From NCBI GenBank assembly GCA_019915135.1, contig JAHLMK010000024.1:1-64000 (forward strand): a stretch of 64,000 bases of DNA, read 5' to 3'. The translations under genes were made by a program, and so were the position numbers. The DNA comes from Strobilurus pachycystidiatus (lineage: Eukaryota; Basidiomycota; Agaricomycetes; Agaricales; Physalacriaceae). Shown here piece by piece: positions 1 through 10,156 of this stretch (the stretch's first letter is position 1; every line of letters starts with the position of its first letter). The notes under the pieces are model-generated. The model worked only from the letters and a program-made list of their open reading frames with translations. It searched no databases and was not told the origin of the DNA.

Positions 1-417
1 GCGCATTTGCCGGTGGCATTCCACGTGGCTCGGTGCCAGCACCAAAATAGACTGTCTCTCTTTTTGTCTTTTTTGAGGAAGTTTCAATTCAGGTCTAAGT
101 GGCACAGTACACTTGTACTTATCCGACTCAGTCCTCCAAACTTCACTCCGAGTTCACTTGTTGTACAGAAGAATCGCGACCTTCAAACAAAACTAACCCC
201 GAGGAAATGCCCTACGCACTGGGACTAGGGATGATCAATTCTTAACCCACCCACTCAATAGTACTCAGTCGCGCAGCAACACAACAGGCTTCTGAGTCGG
301 CTCTGTTCGTTTGCGCAATGCCTAATCGTAGACGCGGAGGGTTCGCGCGATAGACAGGCACCGGCAAACGCCGGATACTTTTCTGTCCTTGCGACTGCCT
401 CGAGTTCGTCCCCAACC

Positions 418-2194
418 ATGACCAGTCTAAGTAAAGTATCCTCGCCCTCAAATGCAGCACAGATAATGACTCTTCATTTGTAGCAACACCCTGTACTGTC
501 TGCTCTGAGCGTGACCGACTCATCGAGGGCGTTGATCTGCCTTCACCTTACCAGTCCCATCTTGGCCGCACGCTAGCCTTTGACGATGGTGCCGAACACC
601 TCAAAGATGGAGTCCAATCCCTTCTCCGCAAAGTTAACGCTGAAATCTCACAGGACGACAAGGAGATCACAGCTTTAAAGCTCACCCTCAGCACGATAGA
701 GAAAAGGCGCGCCGACAAAGCCGCATACCGCAATGCGCACATCGCCCTCTTCCCTCCAATCTCCACCCTACCACCCGAGATCATGATTGACATCCTGAAA
801 CTCGCATGTGATGTCCCATACCACGTCTACAAAGCATCCAAAAGTGGGCCGTGGTTGTTGGGCAAGGTCTGTCATCGATGGAGGACGCTAGTGTGGTCGA
901 CGCCATCTTTCTGGTGCTCATTCTTGATGTATAGACGGCTATATATGGGATACGATGTCGAACAAACTTTCTTTCTCAAGGATGCCTTGCTCCGTTCGCG
1001 AGACATGCCTCTTTCCTTCGACGTTGATTACCCCGGCGACCGGAGGGAGAGCACTGCCGATGTGATTGAACTCATGGCAGGGTGCTCCTCCCGATGGGAG
1101 GACATGTCTCTCCATTTCTCCCGTGACTTGATGGAAACCTTGTTTTCCTCGAAAGCATTCAATCCAGACTTGCCGATGCTCAAGAAGCTCCGCCTATTGA
1201 CAAAGACGGAGAACCTTGCATCCATCCTCAAAGTATTCGCCAAAGCGCGATCTCTAGTGGATCTTACTCTTTATGAGTCCATCTCTCCCACCAGTTTACC
1301 TCAGGAAGGCGAGTTCGATTGGTGTCGGCTCACGCACTTGACCCTGAAAAGCAGTGGGACAAGGATAGTTCAGGAGCTACTGCCCTTCTGCTCGAGTCTT
1401 CGGGTGCTCAAGGTTGACCTTACGAGCGACGGTGCCCGCGGTCACGACCGGCAGGTCTTGGCCCCAGTACATCATTCCAATCTCGTAACGCTAGACATCG
1501 AAGACTGGCAGCCTCCGCATGCCAGGCTGCTGGCCCATATCATCTTGCCGTCGCTAAAGAGCCTACAACTCCTGGCCAGCATACATGCGGAAGAGGTCAA
1601 GACAATCCTTTCATTTTTGCGCCAATCGTTGTGCGATCTTGAAGAACTATCCTTCATGACAGAGGATGGATGGGAGGAGATTGCCGCATACACGCCCACC
1701 GTTCAGAAGTTCAGAATGCATTATATGACATATTGGCCTCCTTGGGATGCTCTGACAGCTCATGGAGACGAATCCGACCTCATGCCTCGTTTGCGCTCAT
1801 TGACATTTCGGATGAAACGTCGGTCGCCTGGGTTCTTGCTCGAGAAGGAACAAGACCAACTTCTTCAAATGCTTGAGTCACGCTGGCATGTAACACCGGG
1901 GCTGGACGTAGATCGCTTGCAGTATGTTGACATCGAGCTATCCTCTGGATTCTACATGGAACAGGAACGCGAACGCCAAAGAGCACCGGATTCACCAATC
2001 GTAGAGCAAGAATACAACACAGCCTCGGCGAGGTCGTTCTTCGACCGCTTGCGCGCCTTCAAGGAGGAAGGGTTGGACATTACTGTTCGATGTGCTCGTG
2101 AGTCAATTCCCTTTTCATCAAGTATACACTGTATACCGACTATCTTCCAGGAAGTCTAGATCGCGAAGTGAATGACTATTACTTCTACCTATAA
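418..2194 (+). CDS. F-box/leucine-rich-type protein (Agaricomycete F-box family)
   Basis: Predicted substrate-recognition subunit of an SCF-type ubiquitin ligase. Before the F-box lies a coiled-coil-like stretch (about residues 50-95, rich in Leu, Glu and Lys), then the hallmark LPPEIMIDILKLACD and a VCHRWRTLVWSTPSFWCSF box, followed by a long region with regularly spaced leucines. This order is typical of the expanded Agaricomycete F-box family. The coding frame is open from 435 but contains no ATG before 783. An ATG at 418 joins in frame if a 32-nt GT-AG segment (431-462) is removed, which is very short, so the start is uncertain. A second intron at 2098-2150 (53 nt) replaces a premature stop at 2157 and gives a C-terminus ending at 2194. 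The model is 563 aa. The target is unknown. Confidence 0.75.
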
Positions 2195-2543
2195 TGCCGT
2201 TGCGAAGCTGCCGTGCGCGTTGCAGGGTGACTGACGGTCATTCGCAAGAACACGATTTTGACTGCCCCTCTGAATCCTAGACATCATTATACTTCGCGAT
2301 TGGTACGTGTGGAACACTGATGACGAGAGAACAAAACGCATCCTTTTCGTATAATACAACGCGGCCGGCAGCGGAGTGGCTGCAGGAATTCCCGCAGCGA
2401 CAGCGAGATCTTGCCTTCAATGAGCCGATATTCCACTGCAACGCATCATATTTATGCGGACTAGTTTGCCTCATCGAAGCTTTTCGGAGCTGTTTTCATA
2501 GTGAACATTGTACTATGTACCGTATTGCCATGCAGACCCAGCA

Positions 2544-2642
2544 TGACCTTCCTCAATGGACATACGCCCTTGCTCTGCACCTGCTCGTATGCACATTGGT
2601 AGCAAAACACACACCGACGGCATCGCCGTCGCATTATTGAGA
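2544..2642 (-). pseudogene. Decayed copy of the 3' end of PEX12
   Basis: About 100 bp closely match the last exon of the intact PEX12 gene at 5522-5660, in the same orientation: the stretch coding for NNATAMPS, the YEQVQSKG segment and the final LRKVM. Relative to the intact gene it lacks one base after the MPS codons (frameshift) and about 30 bases between the CPV region and LRKVM. It is therefore a non-functional local duplicate. Similarity fades on both sides. Confidence 0.75.
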
Positions 2643-2799
2643 GGTACTAGCTGATCGAGTCTGCTGCCTAGGAGAGACTAGTACATTAATTCCTGGTAAG
2701 TCACTTGCAGTTTGCCAATACGCAGCGTGCTCGCGAGCTTCATCTTTGGAAAGAACATGGGATGCTGGGAGCTCTCACATGTGTCCGCGCTTCACTCTT

Positions 2800-3085
2800 C
2801 TGCCTCCGAGTCCAAGTCCGCCTCCTCCGAGTCTTCCTCTTCTTCCTCATCACTTCTTCTCAGTCGGCATCTCGGTCGCGGCTGGAACTGCCATTGACCC
2901 GACCTCTCGTACGCCTCTCTCCACCTCCTGAATGACTCGTCCACAACAGCGATAGACTCCCTGATAACCCTCGCGTCCTCTTCGTCCTGCCATCATCTGC
3001 GCGTACCTTGCGTGTGCTCGGCACTGCTCGCAGGTTATCCATGATGGGCTTGAGATATGAATTATCGCCGTCCTCGTCATATTAG
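2800..3085 (-). pseudogene. Degenerate coding remnant, family not recognised
   Basis: Two minus-strand frames read like one protein broken once. Around 3080-2996 one frame gives YLKPIMDNLRAVPSTRK followed by VRADDG. From about 2992 another frame continues DEEDARVIRESIAVVDESF, then RRWREAYERSGQWQFQPRPR and an acidic tail (DEEEEEDSEEADLDSEAEE) ending at a stop near 2800. A one- or two-base indel near 2992-2996 would join them, and the upstream side is closed by a stop. I do not recognise the family and no intact copy is in the window. It could also be the last exon of a gene whose upstream exons I cannot see. Confidence 0.35.
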
Positions 3086-3846
3086 AGACGAGGTGATGAA
3101 TCTGAGGCCGCCTTCTCTCCAGGATGCGCTATCCCGAGAATGTGGCGTGATGTGGACCGAGCCAAGCAGGTCTATCAACTGCTTGACTTGGTTGGAGGCC
3201 CGCTCCATACAATCAGGGATGGTGGTGCGCTGGTATCGTCTGCCCGGATTTGGAGCGGCGGACGCGGAGTGATTCATTTTGGTAATGGTGGTGGTGGTAA
3301 AGTGTGGCGCGATTTGGCCGACGGCCGCCTGATGAGAAGATGAGCGTCAACTTCTATCAGATGGACTACAATAACACCCGGATGGAACGAGGCAGGGAGA
3401 ACAACGCAATATAGGTCAGAACAACGAAACAACCCATTTTTGGTCTGCATTAATTCCACCACACAGCCTTGCCTTTGTTCTCGAAATGATGGAACAAAAG
3501 AGATTCAACTCCGCGAACAAGGCGTGGCCAGATCCTCATCGATCATCACTTGGCGCCTGTATCTGGGAGCGTGGACCCACATACATTTTATCTCAATCTT
3601 GAAGAATCGCGTCTCCAGCGCGCATTTCTCAGCCGATCCAGGTGCTTGAACCGCGACATGCTCGCACCCTCGTGACTCTATGGCCACACAGAGCGTAGGA
3701 ATGGAACGACCGATGAGGGAACGCTACACGTCCAGATGATCAGCGCTTTCCTCAAAAACAATAACACTATCAGATGCGTGATGGCCGTACTACAGCTCTT
3801 CGGCTAGGCTGTTGTGTGTCCTTGCCTGGGGCCGCACCTCTCTGCC

Positions 3847-3854
3847 TATATAAG
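3847..3854 (+). promoter_or_regulatory. TATA box of repeat copy A
   Basis: TATATAAG lies in a 30-base stretch conserved in copies A, B and C, about 60 nt before the first conserved ATG-like position and the hairpin. This is a typical distance for a pol II start about 30 nt downstream. Confidence 0.6.
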
Positions 3855-3931
3855 GCCAGCCAAAATGGCCCACATTCCTCACCATCTCAGGCTCTTTCCC
3901 TTCCTCTAATATGAGGTCCTTCCGAGCCTTA

Positions 3932-3957
3932 GACGACTCGCTCTTCGTCGAGTCGTC
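3932..3957 (+). other. Conserved perfect hairpin in repeat copy A
   Basis: GACGACTCG, 8-nt loop, CGAGTCGTC: a perfect 9-bp stem, present with only loop changes at 7801-7826 (copy B) and 53556-53581 (copy C). It would lie in the 5' part of the transcript. Confidence 0.6.
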
Positions 3958-4905
3958 GTCGCGTTGACTTCTTCGCGCAATGGTGCCTTCCTCGCTGCTC
4001 TGTGTGCATTCTGGTCGTTGACCTTGTCTCTAGATCGCCGTCACGGTCTAACGACCTCGACAAGGCATAGCTACACCAGCATCGCCTGACCGTGGTCGAC
4101 TGGGACAAACACTAGACTCAACGTCGCCCACACTAAACCGCCCCAGTTGCCACGGTCATGATCAAATTGCACGCACGATCTCCAGAGCTGGCCGCATAAC
4201 GAAGCGCCACATAACTGCTGATCGTCGAAGTCTTGTTGGGGACAGATCCCAGTCGAGTAGGTCTATTCGCTTTCTTTCCTCGATGCATTCTCATCTTTCT
4301 TCAGAACACTTCCCCATGCACTACTCTATGCTTAATGTACGTGTTCATAGCCACTCTCTTTCACCGTTGTCTGACATTATTCTTGAAGTTCTGACCTCGA
4401 CTTTAAGCTGCAACAACCACCGACCGTCATATCCATCCAGCCATCAGCTCGAGCGACGCTCACGTTTGTATCGCCAAACGTGAAGGTCTATCTGCCGCTC
4501 GCTATTTGGTGGCGTAAATCGTGACCATCCGAGGTCCGTCGCTATGGTTCGCCGACAAGCGCGTAAGTCGTGAGCTTGACTCCGCTGCATCGACCGACTA
4601 TGCGACTCTTACTCTATGGCAACCACCTAAGTTTACTCTCACGTAGCTCCACAACAGAGCGGTGACTCTTCATTCAGTGGAGTCCGACCCTCTACTGTCT
4701 GAAACGTTAGACGATGTGCATCTTCTACTCTAGAGAAGTGCCTCGTCGTTGCCCGAACGAGTATGCGAATGGTCAGTCCTCTTCCCTTCTGTATCGCGTC
4801 CCACCTCACTGACGTCTTCCCCAGGCAGACCAAATAGGTCTTCAGGCAAGCAGTACATGGATAGAGAGGGCAACCGACGTAGATTACAGTCCTGTAATGA
4901 TGCAA

Positions 4906-5521
4906 TATAATTAAATCTCGAATCGTCCATCATGGACATTTTATCTTTCGACGATATTTCTGAATACCACAGTCAGCAGTAGTCATATCACAGCACCAAT
5001 GACATCGTCAGATCCTCAGATCGAACTTGAAGACAACTGTACAATCCACTACCAAAAAACTCGAGCTGCCCTGTCGTTGCCCGCGAATGGTCTGTCACTT
5101 GCGCACAATATGCCAAACAGCCTGTGTGAGTCGGGGTAACAAGTTGCGTCTAGGAATCGTGACTCGCCATCCGTTCGCCTGATACATACTTGAAATATGG
5201 CTGTAGTAGCGCTGTTAGGCTTCAATGGGAAGAGAGAGGACATCGTCACAGAGATGCGAAGAGAGTTTCCTGGAACACTCATACCAGTACCGGGTTCAAT
5301 CGTCTGCCAGAGAGTGACTTGGGCCGATCTTCCAAGAGACAATCGCGTGTTCCCAAGTCAGAGCGCTAGCTGGCGCTATGTGCACTTGCACGCGCAATAT
5401 GCCACAGAGACAAGGTCAAAGCTGCATCAACATGTTGAGGTTTCCTAGTTGCTTGCGCCCCATTAGAGAATCCCACTTCTTCGTGGCACACGCGACGCAA
5501 CAGTACACCATATATTCAGCA
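4906..5521. other. Intergenic stretch, no gene recognised
   Basis: Between repeat copy A and the PEX12 stop codon. It contains an open frame at 5197-5448 (83 codons) with no family signature. I see no RNA gene or mobile element signature. Confidence 0.5.
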
Positions 5522-6866
5522 CTACACCATGACCTTCCTCAACTGCCACACTCTCGTCGGCAACAGCGTCACCGGACACACACCCTTGCTCTGCACCTGC
5601 TCGTACGCACACCGATAGCAGAACACATACCCCGACGGCATCGCCGTTGCATTGTTGATGCTCTCTCTGCACAGCGGGCACTCGCCGTACTTGGTTTTCT
5701 CGAACGGGATCCCGCGCGGGTGTGGGGGCAGCATGCGTGGGGGCGGGACAGCGGGGCCCAAGGGCGAGGAGGAGAGCGAGCGCGCGGGGGAGCCGGGAGA
5801 GTACCACCACTCGAGGAACTTAACGAAGAAGACGGCGGTGGGAAGAAGGAGGCGTAGGGAGTCAAGCAGGAGGTGGGGAGAGAGGAGTTTACGGATTGGC
5901 GAAGATTTGGATTTGTTGGCTGCTGCTCGCTGTGGTATTCTTCAACGATTGTCGAAGACATAAGGAAAAAACGTACGAGGTCTTCAATCCCGACGCGCCG
6001 GATGTCTATTCCCATCCACGAGAACCAAGGACGGTAGTACGGTGTCCGGTCGAACAAGTACGCGACGTTGTACACGAACAACCACAGTTCGAAGAACGTG
6101 TTCAGCCACGGGTATAAAGTCTTGAATATTCGGCGGTACCAGCCTTTGAATGACTGTCATTCTACCAATTAGTCGAGTGGGTCAATGATAAGAAAGACTT
6201 GACTACTGACGGGGTCAGTCAAGAGCCTGATCATGCGCACGTCCGTGTTCGCGTTCATGATGTCCGCACTGATCCCTCCGCCCAGGTCTTCGTAGTAGTC
6301 TTGCGCTTTGGCGCGGAGGTACGGAACGCCGACCTTGCAGAGATGAGGAAAAGCATCTAACACTAAGAGGGTAACACACCAAAAACAGCAACGACCTATA
6401 CACATCCTTCGAGCGCAGCTGCTCTCCCGCCGGTATCCCTCCCGTCGCTGCCTTTTCCCTCTGCGGCTCCACGTACGGCCGCCGTCGCCTCTTCAGGCCG
6501 TAAAAGTTTTCGGAGAACGAGGCGCCTGAGTATTCATAAGCATGAGCATTATCAGACTGAGGACTGGGATGCTGACCATGTTTCCGGAGATAATGCTGCT
6601 CGACGACGAGCATCAGCAGAGCGTAGAACTCTTCATGCTTGTTGACGAGACGCAGCAGGTAGCGCGGATGGCGTTGCGCGAAGACCTACGACCACAACCA
6701 CTAAACGTCACCAAAATCAATCAATCATGGTCATTGGTGGTGGACGCACGGAAAGGACGTATTTGAGCGCGGGCTGTAAGAGGTCGCGCAGCTGCTCCTG
6801 CGAGACGAGCTCAAAGAGCGAGGGCTTGAGCGTGTCGAGGGCGCCGACGTTGTTGAAGAACTCCAT
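5522..6866 (-). CDS. PEX12: Peroxisome assembly protein 12 (peroxin-12)
   Basis: RING-type peroxin of the PEX2/PEX10/PEX12 ubiquitin ligase complex in the peroxisomal membrane, which ubiquitinates the import receptor PEX5 for recycling. Six exons: 6866-6759, 6685-6577, 6525-6380, 6333-6211, 6153-5977 and 5929-5522, joined by introns of 46-73 nt to a 356-aa protein, normal for the family. Seen in the sequence: the N-terminal PEX2/PEX12 domain with HYLRKHGASFSENFYGLKRR, membrane segments (for example WLNTFFELWLFVYNVAYLF and the LRLLLPTAVFFVKFLEWW stretch), and a C-terminal degenerate RING with CPLC, CYRC and a last Cys in CPVTLLP. The reduced cysteine set is characteristic of PEX12 and separates it from PEX2 and PEX10. 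A broken copy of its 3' end lies at 2544-2642. Confidence 0.93.
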
Positions 6867-7194
6867 AGCTTAATGAACCCGGAGTGGGCAAATTCAATGG
6901 CATGGTGGGGAAGAGGTGTGCCGTGCCGGTCCCAAACCCGTGTTTAGTGATCCCGACCGCACCTTGCCGGTGGACTCTCAGCTGGCTTCAAGTAGCTTCT
7001 ATATGCGCATAGTCGGTAGTTCAAATCGTTTTATCGTTTTAGCTTGACCTTTGTCAGTCAGCGTCCCCTCATCATTAAGTCTGCTGGGAGTTTCTCTGAC
7101 TTGGGAGCATTTTGGGTCGCTCAGTACTCAGAGTCATTCAGGAGGAGACAGATTCATGCGGACTGGGTGTGGCGACCGTGTATTGATACATTTC
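6867..7194. other. PEX12 upstream region
   Basis: 328 bp between the PEX12 start codon and repeat copy B; presumably holds the PEX12 promoter. No clear motif or other gene seen. Confidence 0.4.
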
Positions 7195-8780
7195 TCTGTC
7201 TGTCGAAATGGCGGTAACCTGAGGCGCGGTGCCACATTCTGACGATAACTTCCTGGGACCTGGGCGCCTATTCGACACTAACGCGCGAATGCAACGAGGC
7301 AAGAAGAACAACGAAACAACCCATTTTAGATTCCACCACACAGCCTTGCCCTTGTTCTGGGAACGGTGGAACAAAGACATTCAACTCCGCGAACAAGGCT
7401 TGCGCAGATCCTCATCACTTGGCGCCTGTATCTGGGAGCGTGGACCCACAAACATGTTATCTCGATCGTGAAGAATCGCGTCTCCAGTGCGCATTTCTCG
7501 ACCGATCCAGAGGCTTGAACTGCGACATACCCTTGACCTTGTAGCTCTATGTGCCTGCAGAGTGTAGGAATGGAACGACCGACTAGGGAACGCCACTTGT
7601 GCAGACGATCAGCGCTTTCCTCAAAAACAATAGCGCTATCAGATGCCTGATGGCCGTACTACAGCTCTTCGGCTAGACTGTTGTGTGTCCTTGCCTGGGG
7701 CCGCACCTCTCTGCCTATATAAGGCCAGTCTAAATGGCCCACATTCCTCACCATTCCAGGCTCTTTCCCTTCCTCCAATATGAGGTCCTTCCGAGCCTTA
7801 GACGACTCGCTCCTCGTCGAGTCGTCGTCGCGTTGACTTCATCGTGCAATGGTGCCCCTCCTCGCTGCTCTCGTTGCCTTCTGGTCGTTGACCATGTCTC
7901 TAGATCGCCGTCACTCGACAAGGCATAGCTACACCAGCATCGCCTGACCGTGGTGGACTGGGATAAACACTAGACACAACGTCGCCCACACTAAACCACC
8001 CCAGTCGCCACGGTCATGATCAATTGCACGCACGATCTCCAGAGCTGGCCGCATAACGATGCGCCACAAAACTGCTGATTGTCGAAGTCTTGCTGGGGAC
8101 AGACCCCAGTCGAGTACGTTCATTCGCTTTCCTTCTCAGATGCATTCTCATCCTTCTTCAGAACACTTTTCCATGCACTACTCTATGCTTAATGTACGTG
8201 TCCATCGCCACCTTCTTTCACAATTGTCTGACATTATTCTGAAGTTCTTCTCTCGTCTTGGCCTCGACTTCAAGCTTCAACAACCACCGACAGTCATATC
8301 CATCCAGCCATCAGCTCGAGCGACGCTCACGTTTGTATCGCCAAACGTGAAGGTCTATTTGCCGCTCGCCGTTTGGTGGCGTAAATCGTGATCATCCTAA
8401 CGCGGATGGTCCGTCGCTATGGATCGCCGACAAGCGCGTAAGTCGTGAGCCTCACTCCGCCGCACCGACCGACACCACCGACTTTATGCTCGACCGACTA
8501 CTCTATGGCGACCACCTAAGTTTCCTCTCACGTAGCTCCACAACAGAGCGGTGATTCTTCATTCAGTGGAGTCCGACCCTCTACTGTCTGAAATGTTAGA
8601 CGATGTGCATCCTCTGGTGCCTCGTCGTTGCCCGAACGAGTCTGCGAATGGTCAGTCCTCTTCCCTTCTTTCCCGCGCCACACCTCACTGACCTCCTGCT
8701 CAGGTCGACCAAAAAGGTCTTAGGACATGGATGGAAGGGAAACAACGTAGACTACAGTCCTGTAATGAAGCAATATATTA
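7195..8780 (+). repeat. Dispersed ~1.6 kb repeat, copy B
   Basis: Second near-complete copy. TATA box at 7716-7723, hairpin at 7801-7826, intron-like segments at 8194-8244 (51 nt), 8438-8535 and 8651-8703 (53 nt), and end motif TACAGTCCTGTAATGAAGC at about 8753-8770. The exon-like block before the last intron is 115 nt here against 125 in copies A, C and D, because of a 10-nt deletion. The 5' part diverges most from A and C and resembles the fragment at 47.6-47.9 kb. Frames do not stay open between copies: after the ATG at 7850 this copy stops at the TGA near 7945, whereas copy C stays open. Confidence 0.85.
7716..7723 (+). promoter_or_regulatory. TATA box of repeat copy B
   Basis: TATATAAG in the same conserved setting (CTCTGCC before, GCCAG after) as in copies A and C. 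Confidence 0.6.
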
Positions 8781-8925
8781 TAATTTTCTGATTTGATCCA
8801 CTTATTTATGAGACGGCTGTGATTTCAAGTTGAAATGAGGCTGTAACATACTCTTTTGTACGTGGGTGCAATGAGAGATTCATTACGCTTAGTCTCCCCT
8901 AGGCAGACTCGTACCTCGCCAGAGC

Positions 8926-9156
8926 TCATCTCTTTCTTTCTCGACGACGGATGGCGTACCGGGCTATGAGGCAAACGGCCAACTTGAAAAAACTCGCCAC
9001 TGCGCGCTGAGCTGGAGCAGAGTGGTGTTGGTGTTGGGTCTTGGAAGGTGAACCCAGGATGGACCGCAGATACACGCTGGCAGACTGTCGGTCTCGCGGT
9101 GAGTAGCCGTCGTTAATTAACTCGACGCGCGCTATGTAAGGGTCGGATGTGGTCAT
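8926..9156 (-). CDS. Doubtful small protein, 76 aa
   Basis: Open frame from an ATG at 9156, with basic Arg-rich ends and one hydrophobic segment (AVASFFKLAVCLIARYAI) near the C-terminus. It could be a short tail-anchored protein or chance. No family is recognised, no introns are visible, and no paralogue is in the window. Confidence 0.2.
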   Translation of the reverse strand: MTTSDPYIARVELINDGYSPRDRQSASVYLRSILGSPSKTQHQHHSAPAQRAVASFFKLAVCLIARYAIRRRERKR

Positions 9157-9375
9157 TCGTAACCAATATTGTAAGTCCTCTCCGACTGACCATTCTTTGT
9201 CCCCCTCCCATTTAATTTCGATGCCCGATATGTATCTCTACTTGCTCATTTTCCACAATAGCAACAATGTGGCGTTGGTTCTAGAGGGCGTTCCTTAGCA
9301 CTCTGATTTCGAAAGGAGTTAGCGGCCACGAAGAAGCGTTTCGCCTCGAACTCAAATGGGGTTGGCATGGACTTC

Positions 9376-10048
9376 CTAGCTTGACAGTGGGGGTATGAAT
9401 TTTTCAGTCGTTACTTGTGAACTTCTCCTCCTCTCGCGAATGTAAAAGGTAATGTACAGCAAAAAGAATAAGTAGATGAGTAGATATAAAGTGGTGGTGC
9501 TGGCCGAATAGTCAACGCAGCGGTCCGGGTATGTTGAGAACAAATAAGGGATCGCGAGCAAGGGGGATGGGAACAACAGATATGGCCTGGGGAATAGGTG
9601 GAACACAACGATCTCAGTAAGACTGTTTTGCGCCGAATGGCCGCCGGAAGCGGATCCAGGCGGGCTTTGGGCGGGATGTGAGGGGGTGAGATCGTGGGGC
9701 CTGCCGCGTGTGCGAGGAATTGCGTCGTTTCCGGTTGGTGGTCTGAATCTGCACGAGGCTAAGCTTGGCTGGTGGCGGTCGCACTGAGAGCATTAGACGC
9801 ACCTTGTGGCGAAGCAGGATCAGCTTGGCCATGTTGGCTGGCGGCCCACTCTCCCGGAACGGGTTACCTGCGAGCCAAAGCTCAATAAAAACAGACGTGG
9901 TATGCTGTGGAAGAAGCGTACGAGCGGCAACGACAGATTCGTGGGCGTCATGTTCGTCCATGGCCGTAATGGCAAGCCATAGGGAGGGCATAAATAAGTA
10001 GACGAATAGGAGGGCGGTGAGCGCAGAGGCCAGTACGGCGGTCAACAT
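9376..10048 (-). CDS. Hypothetical membrane protein, tentative two-exon model
   Basis: From the ATG at 10048 (an in-frame ATG at 10156 is also possible) the product starts with a hydrophobic helix (MLTAVLASALTALLFVYLF) and continues to LILLRHK, where a GTGCGT donor occurs near 9803. Joining to the acceptor CCACCAG near 9766 would open a frame ending at 9376 with two further hydrophobic segments (FHLFPRPYLLFPSPLLAIPY and LYLLIYLFFLLYITFYI). The intron would be under 45 nt, and other acceptors give other frames, so the C-terminus is unresolved. I do not recognise the family. Confidence 0.35.
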
Positions 10049-10156
10049 GGCGGCGCTCGGCGCTACGCCTCGCGGCCTCGACGGGGACGGGGACGGCGGG
10101 CAAAACGGGCACTGGCTGGTGAACAGGAGCGGGAAGGGGCGTTTAGTTTGGGGCAC

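Larger units (their letters stand above)
3130..4905 (+). repeat. Dispersed ~1.6 kb repeat, copy A
   Basis: One of three near-complete copies in the window (see also 7195-8780 and 52865-54545, the inverted partial copy at 63345-64000 and a 5' fragment at 47580-47885). Order: a 5' part with CCACACAGCCT and a short inverted repeat (CCTTTGTTC / GAACAAGG); a TATA box (3847-3854); a perfect hairpin (3932-3957); intron-like segments 4337-4388 (GTACGT..GAAG, 52 nt), 4563-4646 (GTAAGT..TAG) and 4772-4824 (GTCAGT..CAG, 53 nt); and the end motif TACAGTCCTGTAATGA at about 4885-4900. The left edge is fuzzy; similarity to the 47.6 kb fragment reaches about 3130. This copy lacks a 10-nt block (TCTCGTCTTG) just after the first intron. 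No transposase or reverse transcriptase is encoded. Confidence 0.85.

Noticed and set aside
1..417. Possible gene in the left edge (73- and 93-codon frames)
   Set aside because: Frames show no recognisable family or codon bias, and are interrupted before the F-box gene.
5197..5448. 83-codon open frame upstream (genomic left) of the PEX12 stop
   Set aside because: Starts well but shows no family, and the second half looks random; no splice extension found.
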